Origin: Muribaculaceae bacterium | GTDB lineage: Bacteria > Bacteroidota > Bacteroidia > Bacteroidales > Muribaculaceae | Direction of reading: 5' to 3' | Length of the DNA: 64,000 nt | NCBI GenBank assembly: GCA_017651515.1 | Contig: JAGCCU010000047.1 | Span: 1 to 64,000, forward strand | Shown: positions 44,312-51,634 of the stretch, in pieces | Position numbering within the stretch: the first letter of the stretch is position 1 | How the letters are laid out: each line of letters begins with the position of its first letter | Made by a program: the position numbers and the translations under genes | Notes under the pieces: model-generated | Database searches by the model: none | Told to the model about the DNA's origin: nothing | The model's input: only the letters and a program-made list of their open reading frames with translations

Positions 44312-44342
44312 TTGTATTTTCGATGCAAATATAGTAATTTTG
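44312..44342 (+). promoter_or_regulatory. Promoter of the UvrD/PcrA helicase gene
   Basis: TTG (44312-44314), 20-base spacer, TAATTTTG (44335-44342). A second TAATTTTG at 44417-44424, 13 bases before the ATG, could be an alternative -7 element without a -33 TTG. Confidence 0.65.
44326..44333 (-). promoter_or_regulatory. Probable -7 promoter element of ltaE
   Basis: Minus strand TATATTTG, 22 bases before the ltaE ATG; it overlaps the spacer of the divergent helicase promoter, so the two may compete for polymerase. Confidence 0.45.
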
Positions 44343-44437
44343 CGTTAAATACGCGAAATCAGCTTACACCTCAACAATAAAAATGAATTATTCTTTTTAT
44401 TGAATTCGGTTTTCATTAATTTTGCAATAAAAATCTA

Positions 44438-46807
44438 ATGTCTTTGGAAAATTATCTTGAACAACTCAATGAACAACAACGCGCCGCCGTCACCTACTGC
44501 GACGGTCCTCAACTCGTGATTGCCGGAGCTGGATCGGGAAAGACGCGCGTTCTTACTTACAAAATAGTCCATCTGCTTCAACTTGGTCTGCCACCCTATC
44601 GCATCATGGCACTCACCTTCACCAACAAGGCCGCCCGCGAGATGCGTTCTCGCATTGAAGCACTGGTGGGCACTGAAGTGGCGCGACAACTATGGATGGG
44701 AACATTTCACTCCATATTCTCCCGTCTTCTACGCAGCAATGCCGAGCGTATTGGCTTTCGCAATGATTTCACTATCTATGACGCCGCCGACTCTCGTTCT
44801 CTGCTCAAACTCATCGTTCGCGACATGAGCCTGGATGACAAGGAATATAAACCGGCATCACTGCAGGCGCATATAAGCAACATGAAAAACGCACTGATAT
44901 CGCCTGATGATTACGAGCATCACAAAGGACTGCGCGATGATGACAATCGCTGCAAGCGTCCTATGACTTATGCAATATATAAAACCTACTGGAACAGGTG
45001 TCGTGTGGCGAGTGCAATGGACTTCGACGACCTGCTGTTCTATACCAACATTCTGCTTCGTGACTGTCCAGATGTACTGGAAAAATACCAATTAATGTTC
45101 CAGTACATACTCGTTGACGAGTATCAGGACACGAATTTCGCTCAGCACCTAATCGTGCAGCAGCTCAGCCGACAGCACAACCGGCTTTGCGTTGTTGGTG
45201 ACGATGCACAAAGCATCTATTCGTTCCGCGGTGCAAACATTGAGAACATATTGCGTCTGAAGAACTCGTTTCCAGACCTTCAAACATTCAAGCTTGAGCG
45301 AAACTACCGCTCCACGCAGACCATCATCAATGCTGCCAACTCGCTGATAGAGAAAAATAAGCGTCAGATTGCAAAGCATATCTTTTCCGAAAACGCTCTC
45401 GGCCAACCTATTCCTGTAATACAGTGTTACAGCGACTATGAAGAAGCTTACGTGGTAGCCAACCAGATCACCTCACTCAAGGCGCGCACGGGCAATAGCT
45501 ATGAAGACTTTGCAGTACTTTACCGCACCAACGCACAAAGCCGTGTGCTAGAGGAAGCTCTGAGCAATGGCGGACGACGTGACAAGCATGGAAACGTGCG
45601 CAATGCAATACCCTATCGCATATATGGTGGCTTGTCGTTCTATAATCGAAAGGAAATAAAGGATGCCATCAGTTATTTCCGCCTGGCCATAAACCCAAAT
45701 GATGATGAGGCAATCCGACGCATCATCAACTACCCTGCACGAGGCATAGGCGATACCACGGTGGGAAAAATCCAGCACGTCGCCATGCAGCACGATGTGA
45801 GCATGTGGGAAGTCATCAACAATCCCGACACCTATCAGCTTGACGTGAACAAGGGCACATTGAAAAAACTTGAGTCATTCGCCACGTTGATTACAGGGTT
45901 TATAACGCTGAATAATGAAAAGAAAGATGCATTCACGTTGGCAAAGATCATCATTGAGCGCACCAAGCTGCTTTCAATACTCATGGGCGACAAGACACCC
46001 GAGAACATCAGCCGACAGGAGAACCTAACCGAACTTGTAAACGGTGTACACGACTTTGTCGACGGAAAACTTGAAGCAGGTGATGGAGACAACACCATGG
46101 GTGACTTCCTAGCCGAGGTATCGCTGCTCACCGACCAAGATATCGATGATGATACCGAAGGAGAGAAAGTGACATTGATGACAATTCACGCAGCCAAAGG
46201 ACTAGAATTCAAGAACATTATCATCGTGGGACTGGAAGAAGACCTGTTTCCTTCGGCATTGTGTTTAGACTCACTTGCCGGTCTAGAAGAGGAACGACGT
46301 CTGTTTTATGTGGCAATCACCCGTGCCATGAATAATTGCGTGATAACATACGCCACGTCACGCTATCGCAATGGCATGACAAAGACCTGCACGGCATCTC
46401 GTTTTCTGAGAGACATTGACCCTCAATACCTGCAATTGTCATCTACAGGGTCTTCGCTAGGTGGCATTAACAAGCCGTCTCGACCCAAGTGGCATGATAC
46501 TGATTTCAACGAGGAACGCACGAAATGGGTTAAAACCGATTTGCCTATTACTCGTGCAAGTGCTCATGCAACACCTCCGAAGCCACACACTGCCAATCCA
46601 AGCGCTACAAATGCAGGCAATAATGATTTCACGACCCATTCAGTCAACGAGGTAAGCGAAGGATGTATCATTCAGCATTCTCGTTTTGGGCAAGGGGTAA
46701 TTACCGGCATCGACACATCGGGTGCCGAGGCGAAAATCGCCGTCAACTTCAGCGATGCCGGTCCACGTACTTTACTGTTGAAATTTGCCCGCTTCAAAAT
46801 CCTGTAA
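44438..46807 (+). CDS. pcrA: ATP-dependent DNA helicase UvrD/PcrA
   Basis: A 789-aa superfamily 1A 3'-5' helicase for nucleotide excision or mismatch repair and removal of proteins from DNA. All motifs are visible: Q motif LNEQQRAAV, Walker A GAGSGKT (30-36), motif II VDEYQDTN, motif III GDDAQSIYSFRGA, motif IV LERNYRST, motif V MTIHAAKGLEF and motif VI RRLFYVAITRA. The C-terminus has a linker (about 670-730) and a small barrel-like domain (VIQHSRFGQGVITGID type) that in PcrA binds RNA polymerase. Single gene with its own promoter. Confidence 0.95.
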   Translation: MSLENYLEQLNEQQRAAVTYCDGPQLVIAGAGSGKTRVLTYKIVHLLQLGLPPYRIMALTFTNKAAREMRSRIEALVGTEVARQLWMGTFHSIFSRLLRSNAERIGFRNDFTIYDAADSRSLLKLIVRDMSLDDKEYKPASLQAHISNMKNALISPDDYEHHKGLRDDDNRCKRPMTYAIYKTYWNRCRVASAMDFDDLLFYTNILLRDCPDVLEKYQLMFQYILVDEYQDTNFAQHLIVQQLSRQHNRLCVVGDDAQSIYSFRGANIENILRLKNSFPDLQTFKLERNYRSTQTIINAANSLIEKNKRQIAKHIFSENALGQPIPVIQCYSDYEEAYVVANQITSLKARTGNSYEDFAVLYRTNAQSRVLEEALSNGGRRDKHGNVRNAIPYRIYGGLSFYNRKEIKDAISYFRLAINPNDDEAIRRIINYPARGIGDTTVGKIQHVAMQHDVSMWEVINNPDTYQLDVNKGTLKKLESFATLITGFITLNNEKKDAFTLAKIIIERTKLLSILMGDKTPENISRQENLTELVNGVHDFVDGKLEAGDGDNTMGDFLAEVSLLTDQDIDDDTEGEKVTLMTIHAAKGLEFKNIIIVGLEEDLFPSALCLDSLAGLEEERRLFYVAITRAMNNCVITYATSRYRNGMTKTCTASRFLRDIDPQYLQLSSTGSSLGGINKPSRPKWHDTDFNEERTKWVKTDLPITRASAHATPPKPHTANPSATNAGNNDFTTHSVNEVSEGCIIQHSRFGQGVITGIDTSGAEAKIAVNFSDAGPRTLLLKFARFKIL

Positions 46808-46813
46808 AGTACA

Positions 46814-46846
46814 ATAAAAAAAACAGGCGACCTCTCGATCGTCTGT
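46814..46846 (-). terminator. Terminator of tRNA-Val
   Basis: ACAGGCGA (46823-46830) pairs with TCGTCTGT (46839-46846), eight pairs with one G-U. On the minus strand it starts two bases past the CCA end of the tRNA and is followed by seven T (46814-46820 and beyond), so it ends the tRNA transcript. The plus strand has no T-tract, so it does not serve the helicase gene. Confidence 0.8.
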
Positions 46847-46848
46847 CT

Positions 46849-46926
46849 TGGTGGGCGCTAACGGATTCGAACCATTGACCCCCTGCTTGTAAGGCAGGTG
46901 CTCTGAACCAGCTGAGCTAAGCGCCC
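46849..46926 (-). tRNA. tRNA-Val (anticodon UAC)
   Basis: The minus strand folds as a complete tRNA: acceptor GGGCGCT paired with AGCGCCC, D-arm GCTC/GAGC, anticodon stem CCTGC/GCAGG around CTTACAA (anticodon TAC), T-arm AATGG-TTCGAAT-CCGTT, discriminator A and an encoded CCA at 46849-46851. It has its own promoter and terminator, so it is transcribed alone. Confidence 0.97.
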
Positions 46927-46945
46927 GTTTTGCGGAAAAGCGATG

Positions 46946-46975
46946 CAAAGTTACTACATATTATCGACATGACAA
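46946..46975 (-). promoter_or_regulatory. Promoter of tRNA-Val
   Basis: Minus strand TTG (46973-46975), 19-base spacer, TAACTTTG (46946-46953), 19 bases before the mature 5' end of the tRNA. Confidence 0.8.
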
Positions 46976-47021
46976 AATTATTTGGCAACTTTTTTCCAAA
47001 CAATGCTCTTTTTTTCATTTT

Positions 47022-47061
47022 AAAGAAAAAAGATGGTTTCTGTGTGAGAGCAAAAACCATC
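47022..47061 (-). terminator. Terminator of the dockerin-SUMF1 gene
   Basis: On the minus strand GATGGTTT and AAACCATC (47054-47061 and 47032-47039) form an 8-bp stem with a 14-base loop, followed by TTTTTTC. It starts 18 bases past the stop of the SUMF1 frame. Confidence 0.82.
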
Positions 47062-47079
47062 CATAATAATATATCTGAT

Positions 47080-48065
47080 TTATTGAGCGAGGCGTAAACC
47101 CATCGTAGTGTAGCGGCCTTCCAGATCACACCAGTCACGAAATGAAACTCGACTGAGCCATATGCTATTAACAATACTGCCGCCACGAGTGACCTTGTAG
47201 ATTCCAGTATCCGGACCTTGTGGATTAACTGAAGGAGAAACACTATAATAATTCTCGTCCCACCAGTCACTACACCATTCCCACACATTACCGCTCATGT
47301 CGTAAAGACCCAATTCATTAGGTTTCAGAGTTGCGACGGTTGAGTGCAATATACTGTGTTCTGATAGCTCCACCCCACTTCATTAAAATCGTTGCTGCCT
47401 GAATATAAATATCCATGGCTTTTTTTACCACCGCGAGCCGCAAATTCCCATTCCGCCTCAGTCGGAAGTCGGAACCCAGCACCAGTAAGCAGATTCAGTT
47501 CATCAAGAAAATCCTGAACATCATTCCAAGTGAGACATTCAACAGGTCGTTTAAAATCGACACCGTAATCAGAACTGCCTTGCACCCCGTTAAAGTGACT
47601 TGGATTGTTTCCCATTATAGCCATCCATAATTCTTGAGTGACTGTGGTCTGACCTATTACAAAATTAGAAACAGTAACTTCATGAGCCGGCTTCTCACAG
47701 TTATCGGCATATGGAAGCTGTTCCTCGGTAGCACCCATCATATATGTACCACCCAAAACCTCTATCATACTAAATGTGATACCATTAACTTTATATACAG
47801 TTACCTTCGGTTCAACTTTAAGTATGATATTGATAATCTTGTTAACGTCAGTTACATCGACAACATTATCGCCTGTAACGTCGGCATTGCCACTATAGTT
47901 TACCGAGTTATTAGTATTGAGAATAACGTTTATAGCAGCACTGACATCACTAACATCAACTATTCTATCACCATCCATATCGCCCAAAACCCATGACTCT
48001 GCCTCGCCCCAGCATGAAAGAGGCAAAGCAAACATCATAATTAACATGATAATTAATTTATTCAT
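47080..48065 (-). pseudogene. Dockerin-SUMF1 (formylglycine-generating-enzyme-like) protein, frameshifted
   Basis: Two overlapping frames (47325-48065 and 47080-47373) together encode one protein of about 328 aa. It has a signal peptide (to about 22), an N-terminal dockerin-like module (27-85) and a SUMF1/FGE-sulfatase fold: GGTYMMG, HEVTVSNFVIGQTTVTQ, RPVECLTWNDV, RLPTEAEWEFAARGG, then in the second frame LKPNELGLYDMSGNVWEW and VTRGGS. Adding one C at about 47338-47339 restores TQPVATLKPNEL and makes the whole span a multiple of three, so a single-base deletion or a sequencing error is likely. The C-terminal region lacks the paired cysteines of true formylglycine-generating enzymes, so even the intact protein was probably a non-catalytic or binding member. 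Promoter and terminator are still present. Confidence 0.85.
47811..47987 (-). other. Dockerin-like double EF-hand module (N-terminal)
   Basis: 59 codons directly after the signal peptide of the SUMF1 gene, of the same layout as the two C-terminal modules elsewhere: LGDMDGD...VDVSDVS, then ADVTGDNVVDVTDVN and INIIL. Here the module is at the N-terminus, showing it can move as a unit. Confidence 0.83.
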
Positions 48066-48108
48066 AACCGTTTAATCTAGTTGTTATTAAAACATTTGAA
48101 TCAATTCA

Positions 48109-48139
48109 CAAAATTATAAAAAAACTACCATAATGCCAA
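48109..48139 (-). promoter_or_regulatory. Promoter of the dockerin-SUMF1 gene
   Basis: Minus strand TTG (48137-48139), 20-base spacer, TAATTTTG (48109-48116), 43 bases before the ATG. Confidence 0.72.
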
Positions 48140-48219
48140 AACTAAGTAAAAAACACTCTTTTCATTCATCATAATAAACTTTTGCACCTATAATTAAATC
48201 CTCTCTCAATAATTATCGC

Positions 48220-48227
48220 TAATTTTG
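48220..48227 (+). promoter_or_regulatory. Probable -7 element of the DJ-1 gene
   Basis: TAATTTTG, an exact -7 match, 47 bases before the start codon; no -33 TTG at the usual distance. Confidence 0.4.
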
Positions 48228-48274
48228 TAGTGAAAGATGAAAAATCAATAATTCCAGTAACCTAAATAAACATT

Positions 48275-48826
48275 ATGATTATGACAAACTATGTTTTTCT
48301 TGCCGATGGTTTTGAGGAAATCGAAGCCCTGACAACAATCGACATCATGCGCCGAGCAGGCATGGATGTAACCACCGTTTCAATCAACCCTGAACTTACT
48401 GTAACTGGTGCACACAATGTAACCATCATTGCAGATGAACTCATTACCGACATCGACTTTAATGAAGCCGATTGGCTGATCCTGCCAGGTGGAATGCCTG
48501 GAGCATCAAACTTGCGGGCATGCGAACCACTGTGCAACGCCCTGCTCCGACACGATGCGGAAGGTAAAAGAATTGCTGCAATCTGTGCGTCACCCACTAT
48601 AATCCTTGCCACTCTAGGACTTCTTAATGGTAAAGACGCGACCTGCTATCCTAGCATGGAGAATTATGATTACAATGTCAATTGGAACGATGACATGGTG
48701 GTGACAGCAGGTAATATTGTCACAGGACGCGGTCCTGCTGCTGCAAGCGAGTTTGCACTCACCATCGTCACAAAGACTTGCGGTGCAAATGTTGCCGATG
48801 AGGTTGCAGCAGGTATGCTATTGTAA
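48275..48826 (+). CDS. DJ-1/PfpI family protein (YajL/ThiJ type)
   Basis: A 183-aa protein of the DJ-1 branch. VFLADGFEEIEA (7-18) carries the conserved Glu (E15), and AAICASP (101-107) carries the reactive nucleophile-elbow Cys (C104); the Glu stabilises the cysteine. ILPGGMPGASNLR is also typical. Members are reported to act in oxidative-stress protection or glyoxal/glycation chemistry; the exact activity is debated. A second in-frame ATG at 48281 could be the start. Single gene; an orphan promoter on the other strand lies just past its end. Confidence 0.9.
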   Translation: MIMTNYVFLADGFEEIEALTTIDIMRRAGMDVTTVSINPELTVTGAHNVTIIADELITDIDFNEADWLILPGGMPGASNLRACEPLCNALLRHDAEGKRIAAICASPTIILATLGLLNGKDATCYPSMENYDYNVNWNDDMVVTAGNIVTGRGPAAASEFALTIVTKTCGANVADEVAAGMLL

Positions 48827-48867
48827 ATTGGGGTATTAGCCGATTGCTCGACTCGTACGAATACAAT

Positions 48868-48938
48868 AAAAAAGATGAGGCAACGCATCTCACGATGAAC
48901 TGCCCCACACATTGAATCAACTTCAGTTAGAGTGTTAT
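48868..48938 (-). ncRNA. Candidate small RNA downstream of the DJ-1 gene
   Basis: A consensus promoter at 48943-48973 points left into a gap with no gene on that strand until 48065. About 50 bases from the expected start, AGATG and CATCT can pair around an eight-base loop and are followed directly by six T (48868-48873), like an intrinsic terminator with a weak stem. The predicted RNA is about 70 nt. No known RNA family was recognised and no good open frame fits inside. The call is an inference from promoter plus terminator. Confidence 0.4.
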
Positions 48939-48942
48939 GTTG

Positions 48943-48973
48943 CAAAATTATAATTATTTTGGGAAACGCCCAA
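48943..48973 (-). promoter_or_regulatory. Orphan promoter pointing towards the DJ-1 3' end
   Basis: Minus strand TTG (48971-48973), 20-base spacer, TAATTTTG (48943-48950). No protein gene follows it on this strand within 800 bases. Confidence 0.6.
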
Positions 48974-48980
48974 AATAATT
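48952..48980. repeat. Perfect 12-bp inverted repeat
   Basis: AATTATTTTGGG (48952-48963) and CCCAAAATAATT (48969-48980) around AAACG. It sits between the convergent DJ-1 and barrel genes and overlaps the orphan promoter, so it may be a terminator, an operator, or both. No T-tract follows on either strand. Confidence 0.7.
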
Positions 48981-49029
48981 ACCAAAAAATTTCTCTTATT
49001 TGCCAAAAATTAAGAAAAGTGCTATTTGC

Positions 49030-49656
49030 CTACTTGAAAAAGTAGGTCACTGAGACATTCCAACACCTGTTTTTAGCGATGTTCTCATCCAACAGGCGAG
49101 TACGAAGAGTTTCGCCTACGCTGAAATTATAGGAAGCCTGAATCTGCCAACGTCGAACAAGTTCGGCGCCAAGTCCCATTCTAAGCAATACGCTCACGGG
49201 GTGATAATCATTCACCTCACCCAAATTCTTGCCTACGAGGAACGAAAACGTAGGGCCGAAAAATACCATAGGCATTATCTTGTTTTCAACACCGTTGAGC
49301 TTATGATACTTAAACTTCAGGCTCAATGGCAAATCTATGTAGTGCATGCGACACAGCTCATTGCCATACCCCCCAGACGACCACACCTCATGGTCTCCAT
49401 AATGTACTTTACCCGCACGCATGCTGTAAAGCAGCGAAGCATCAACGGCAAAGCCTACACCAGGGATATTCATTTCTCCTGTAATACCTGCCATGGGACC
49501 AAAAGCCTTATCGGTCGTCAGGAAATTATTTTGTTTGAAGTGAATGGAATTATAGTTCGCGCCAACAATAACGCCAAGACGAGTCTCAGTCTGTGCAAAA
49601 GCATGATTACAAGTCAGTATCGCCAAGGCAACAAGAAAAACACTTATACGTTTCAT
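49030..49656 (-). CDS. Outer membrane beta-barrel protein (PorT-like)
   Basis: A 208-aa exported protein: signal peptide about 1-21 (ending in AFA), then alternating strands typical of the eight-stranded OMP_b-brl_2/PorT barrels of Bacteroidota (LGVIVGANYNSIHF, FGPMAGITGEMNI, LPLSLKFKYHKL, MVFFGPTFSFLVG, VLLRMGLGAELV, IQASYNFSVGETL) and a C-terminal aromatic pair YFFK. Function unknown. It is paralogous to the next gene, with the same order of motifs, although a -7 element lies before each so they may be separate units. Confidence 0.85.
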   Translation of the reverse strand: MKRISVFLVALAILTCNHAFAQTETRLGVIVGANYNSIHFKQNNFLTTDKAFGPMAGITGEMNIPGVGFAVDASLLYSMRAGKVHYGDHEVWSSGGYGNELCRMHYIDLPLSLKFKYHKLNGVENKIMPMVFFGPTFSFLVGKNLGEVNDYHPVSVLLRMGLGAELVRRWQIQASYNFSVGETLRTRLLDENIAKNRCWNVSVTYFFK

Positions 49657-49679
49657 TATATTTCAACTAAAAAACCGCA

Positions 49680-49687
49680 CAAAATTA
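49680..49687 (-). promoter_or_regulatory. Probable -7 element of the first barrel gene
   Basis: Minus strand TAATTTTG, 23 bases before the ATG at 49656; no -33 TTG at 19-20 bases. Confidence 0.42.
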
Positions 49688-49748
49688 CTAAATAAAATTG
49701 AATTAAGCCTCATGTGGATTGGGGTTATCGCCCATATCAGCTGACATA

Positions 49749-50336
49749 TCAAAACAAATAGGCAGCCGAGATTGTCCAGCAACGGTCTTTCCCCTTTATT
49801 TCGACTCCTTCCTGTTCGAGGCCAACTTGCTTAAAGGCTTCAGTTATTCCAATGCCATAACAAGCCTGAATCTGAACATGCTTGAGAAGTTCAACTCCAA
49901 ATCCAACATCCCACGAAGTGAACATCGAACGGTTATCCCACTTGATATCATCAGATTCAGCACATAGGAATGAGAAATTAGGGCCAGTAAAAGCATAAGG
50001 CACAATTACATGCGACAGTGCCAGCAAATGCACGCCATACCGCAAATGTACCGGGACCTCAATGTAATCTCGCCTGAACGTGCGATCTTCATGTGAGAAA
50101 ACATCATTACGATGACTATAAAGCAGAGAACCACTTAGACCGAAACCCAACGGCAGTCCCAAGTCCAGCTGTACACCTGCTGCATAACCTGTTCTGTTCT
50201 CACTTGTAAACGGAGATTCTTTAAGACTGAGCTTACTGAGAACCAAGCCGCCTTTAACGCCAAAACGCAGTTGTGCATTAGCACACAGTGGCAATATCGA
50301 AATCAGCGTGATTGCTATGATTAATTTCCTTTTCAT
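49749..50336 (-). CDS. Outer membrane beta-barrel protein (PorT-like)
   Basis: A 195-aa exported barrel protein, with signal peptide about 1-21 (ending in ANA) and strands such as LRFGVKGGLVLSKL, TGYAAGVQLDLGLPL, IEVPVHLRYGVHL, YAFTGPNFSFLC, VGFGVELLKHVQIQACYGIG. The C-terminus ISAAYLF ends in phenylalanine, as recognised by the BAM machinery. It is similar in layout to the protein encoded next on the same strand; tandem duplication followed by divergence is likely. Function unknown. Confidence 0.85.
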   Translation of the reverse strand: MKRKLIIAITLISILPLCANAQLRFGVKGGLVLSKLSLKESPFTSENRTGYAAGVQLDLGLPLGFGLSGSLLYSHRNDVFSHEDRTFRRDYIEVPVHLRYGVHLLALSHVIVPYAFTGPNFSFLCAESDDIKWDNRSMFTSWDVGFGVELLKHVQIQACYGIGITEAFKQVGLEQEGVEIKGKDRCWTISAAYLF

Positions 50337-50360
50337 TTTCTCATTTTATATTTCAGACGT

Positions 50361-50368
50361 CAAAACTA
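50361..50368 (-). promoter_or_regulatory. Probable -7 element of the second barrel gene
   Basis: Minus strand TAGTTTTG, 24 bases before the ATG at 50336. Confidence 0.4.
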
Positions 50369-50453
50369 ACTATAAATTTTGAATTATTCGGGGTTTTCAC
50401 TCAACAAACAGTCAAAAATCGGCACATTTAATTATTTTTTTGACAAAATGATG

Positions 50454-50461
50454 TAACTTTG
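50454..50461 (+). promoter_or_regulatory. Probable -7 element of apbE
   Basis: TAACTTTG, 19 bases before the apbE ATG. The only TTG upstream (50440-50442) is too close at 11 bases. Confidence 0.45.
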
Positions 50462-50480
50462 CTGAAATATTTTAGAAAAT

Positions 50481-51515
50481 ATGAGCAACAGTGTGTTTCA
50501 TTCCAGACGTTATATAGCAATTATCATTGCTCTGGCCATAGCCCTTGTTATAATGTTCTGTTCGCGTGAGCGAAAGAGGTTCTGGACCGATGAAGGCATT
50601 ATATGGACAACCGAGTATCATATAACCTACGAGTCTAACCGGCAACTTACCGATTCAATAACGGCTATTTTAACTGCTATCGACAACAGCGTATCTCCAT
50701 ATAACAAAGAGTCACTTATTACTCGGATCAACAACAATACGACCCAAGAAGCAGACTCTCTGTTCTGCAAATTATACAATGTTTCGCTTGCTATCAATTC
50801 AGGCAGTCAAGGATCATTTGATCCTACAGTGATGCCGCTTGTAAATGCTTGGGGCTTTGGCTACAAGACCGGTTCTCTTCCTTCTCAAAGACAGATTGAC
50901 AGTCTGCTGACTTTTGTGGGAATCACCAAGACTCATCTTAAAGAAAAAACTATTATAAAAGAAGACCCACGTATCCAGTTCGATTTCAGCAGCATTGCTA
51001 AAGGGTTTGCATGTGATGAAATAGGGAGAATGCTCAAGCGAAACGGAGCTTCGAATTTTGTCATCGAGATAGGCGGAGAAGTGGTTGCTTACGGTGTAAA
51101 CAGCCGAGGCGAAACCTGGCACGTTTCAGTAGATTTACCACAAGACGAAGACAGCGCAGTCAGCCACCAGCCCACCCTGATCCTTGGGCTTAGCAAACGA
51201 GCCGTAGCCACAAGCGGGAACTATCGCAAATTCAAGATTGTTGATGGCAAGAAGGTGTCACACATCATTGACCCGAAAACTGGACTGAGCAGCCAGAGCA
51301 ATCTTCTCAGCGCCACTATCGTAGCACCCGACTGCATGACGGCCGATGCCTGGGCCACTGCCTGCATGGTCATGGGAACGGAGAGAGTAAAACAATTGTC
51401 CGACACTCATCAGGATCTCGGTATTATGACCATTACGGCAGACTCTTTGGGTAACTATGTAGTTTGGGCTAACGAGACTTTCACCAAGCTGGTGATACAA
51501 GTTCCCAGCCAATAA
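50481..51515 (+). CDS. apbE: FAD:protein FMN transferase (ApbE)
   Basis: A 344-aa periplasmic enzyme, anchored by an N-terminal hydrophobic helix (11-26) with Cys27 as a possible lipid site, that moves FMN from FAD onto threonine of the SGAT-type motif in target proteins. DFSSIAKGFACDEIG, FVIEIGGEVVAYG, SHIIDPKTGLSSQS and ADAWATACMVMG are the FAD- and Mg-binding segments of the family. The targets in this window are NqrB (T221) and NqrC (T211), encoded 7-12 kb upstream. It is a single gene with its own -7 element. Confidence 0.94.
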   Translation: MSNSVFHSRRYIAIIIALAIALVIMFCSRERKRFWTDEGIIWTTEYHITYESNRQLTDSITAILTAIDNSVSPYNKESLITRINNNTTQEADSLFCKLYNVSLAINSGSQGSFDPTVMPLVNAWGFGYKTGSLPSQRQIDSLLTFVGITKTHLKEKTIIKEDPRIQFDFSSIAKGFACDEIGRMLKRNGASNFVIEIGGEVVAYGVNSRGETWHVSVDLPQDEDSAVSHQPTLILGLSKRAVATSGNYRKFKIVDGKKVSHIIDPKTGLSSQSNLLSATIVAPDCMTADAWATACMVMGTERVKQLSDTHQDLGIMTITADSLGNYVVWANETFTKLVIQVPSQ

Positions 51516-51596
51516 TCCAAAGCAAATTCACAAGCCGAAATCCATAGTGCTTGTATTCTCTATCTATTTAATGATGACCAATTCGGATTTAAATTG

Positions 51597-51604
51597 TAAC
51601 TTTG
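51597..51604 (+). promoter_or_regulatory. Probable -7 element of the PAP2 gene
   Basis: TAACTTTG. It overlaps a TTG codon of the long open frame, so translation must start at a later ATG (51617 or 51635). Confidence 0.5.
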
Positions 51605-51634
51605 CAGCAATTTATAATGATAAATATATTTTCA

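Noticed and set aside
47080-48065. Annotation as an active formylglycine-generating enzyme
   Set aside because: The gene is frameshifted and the restored protein lacks the catalytic cysteine pair.
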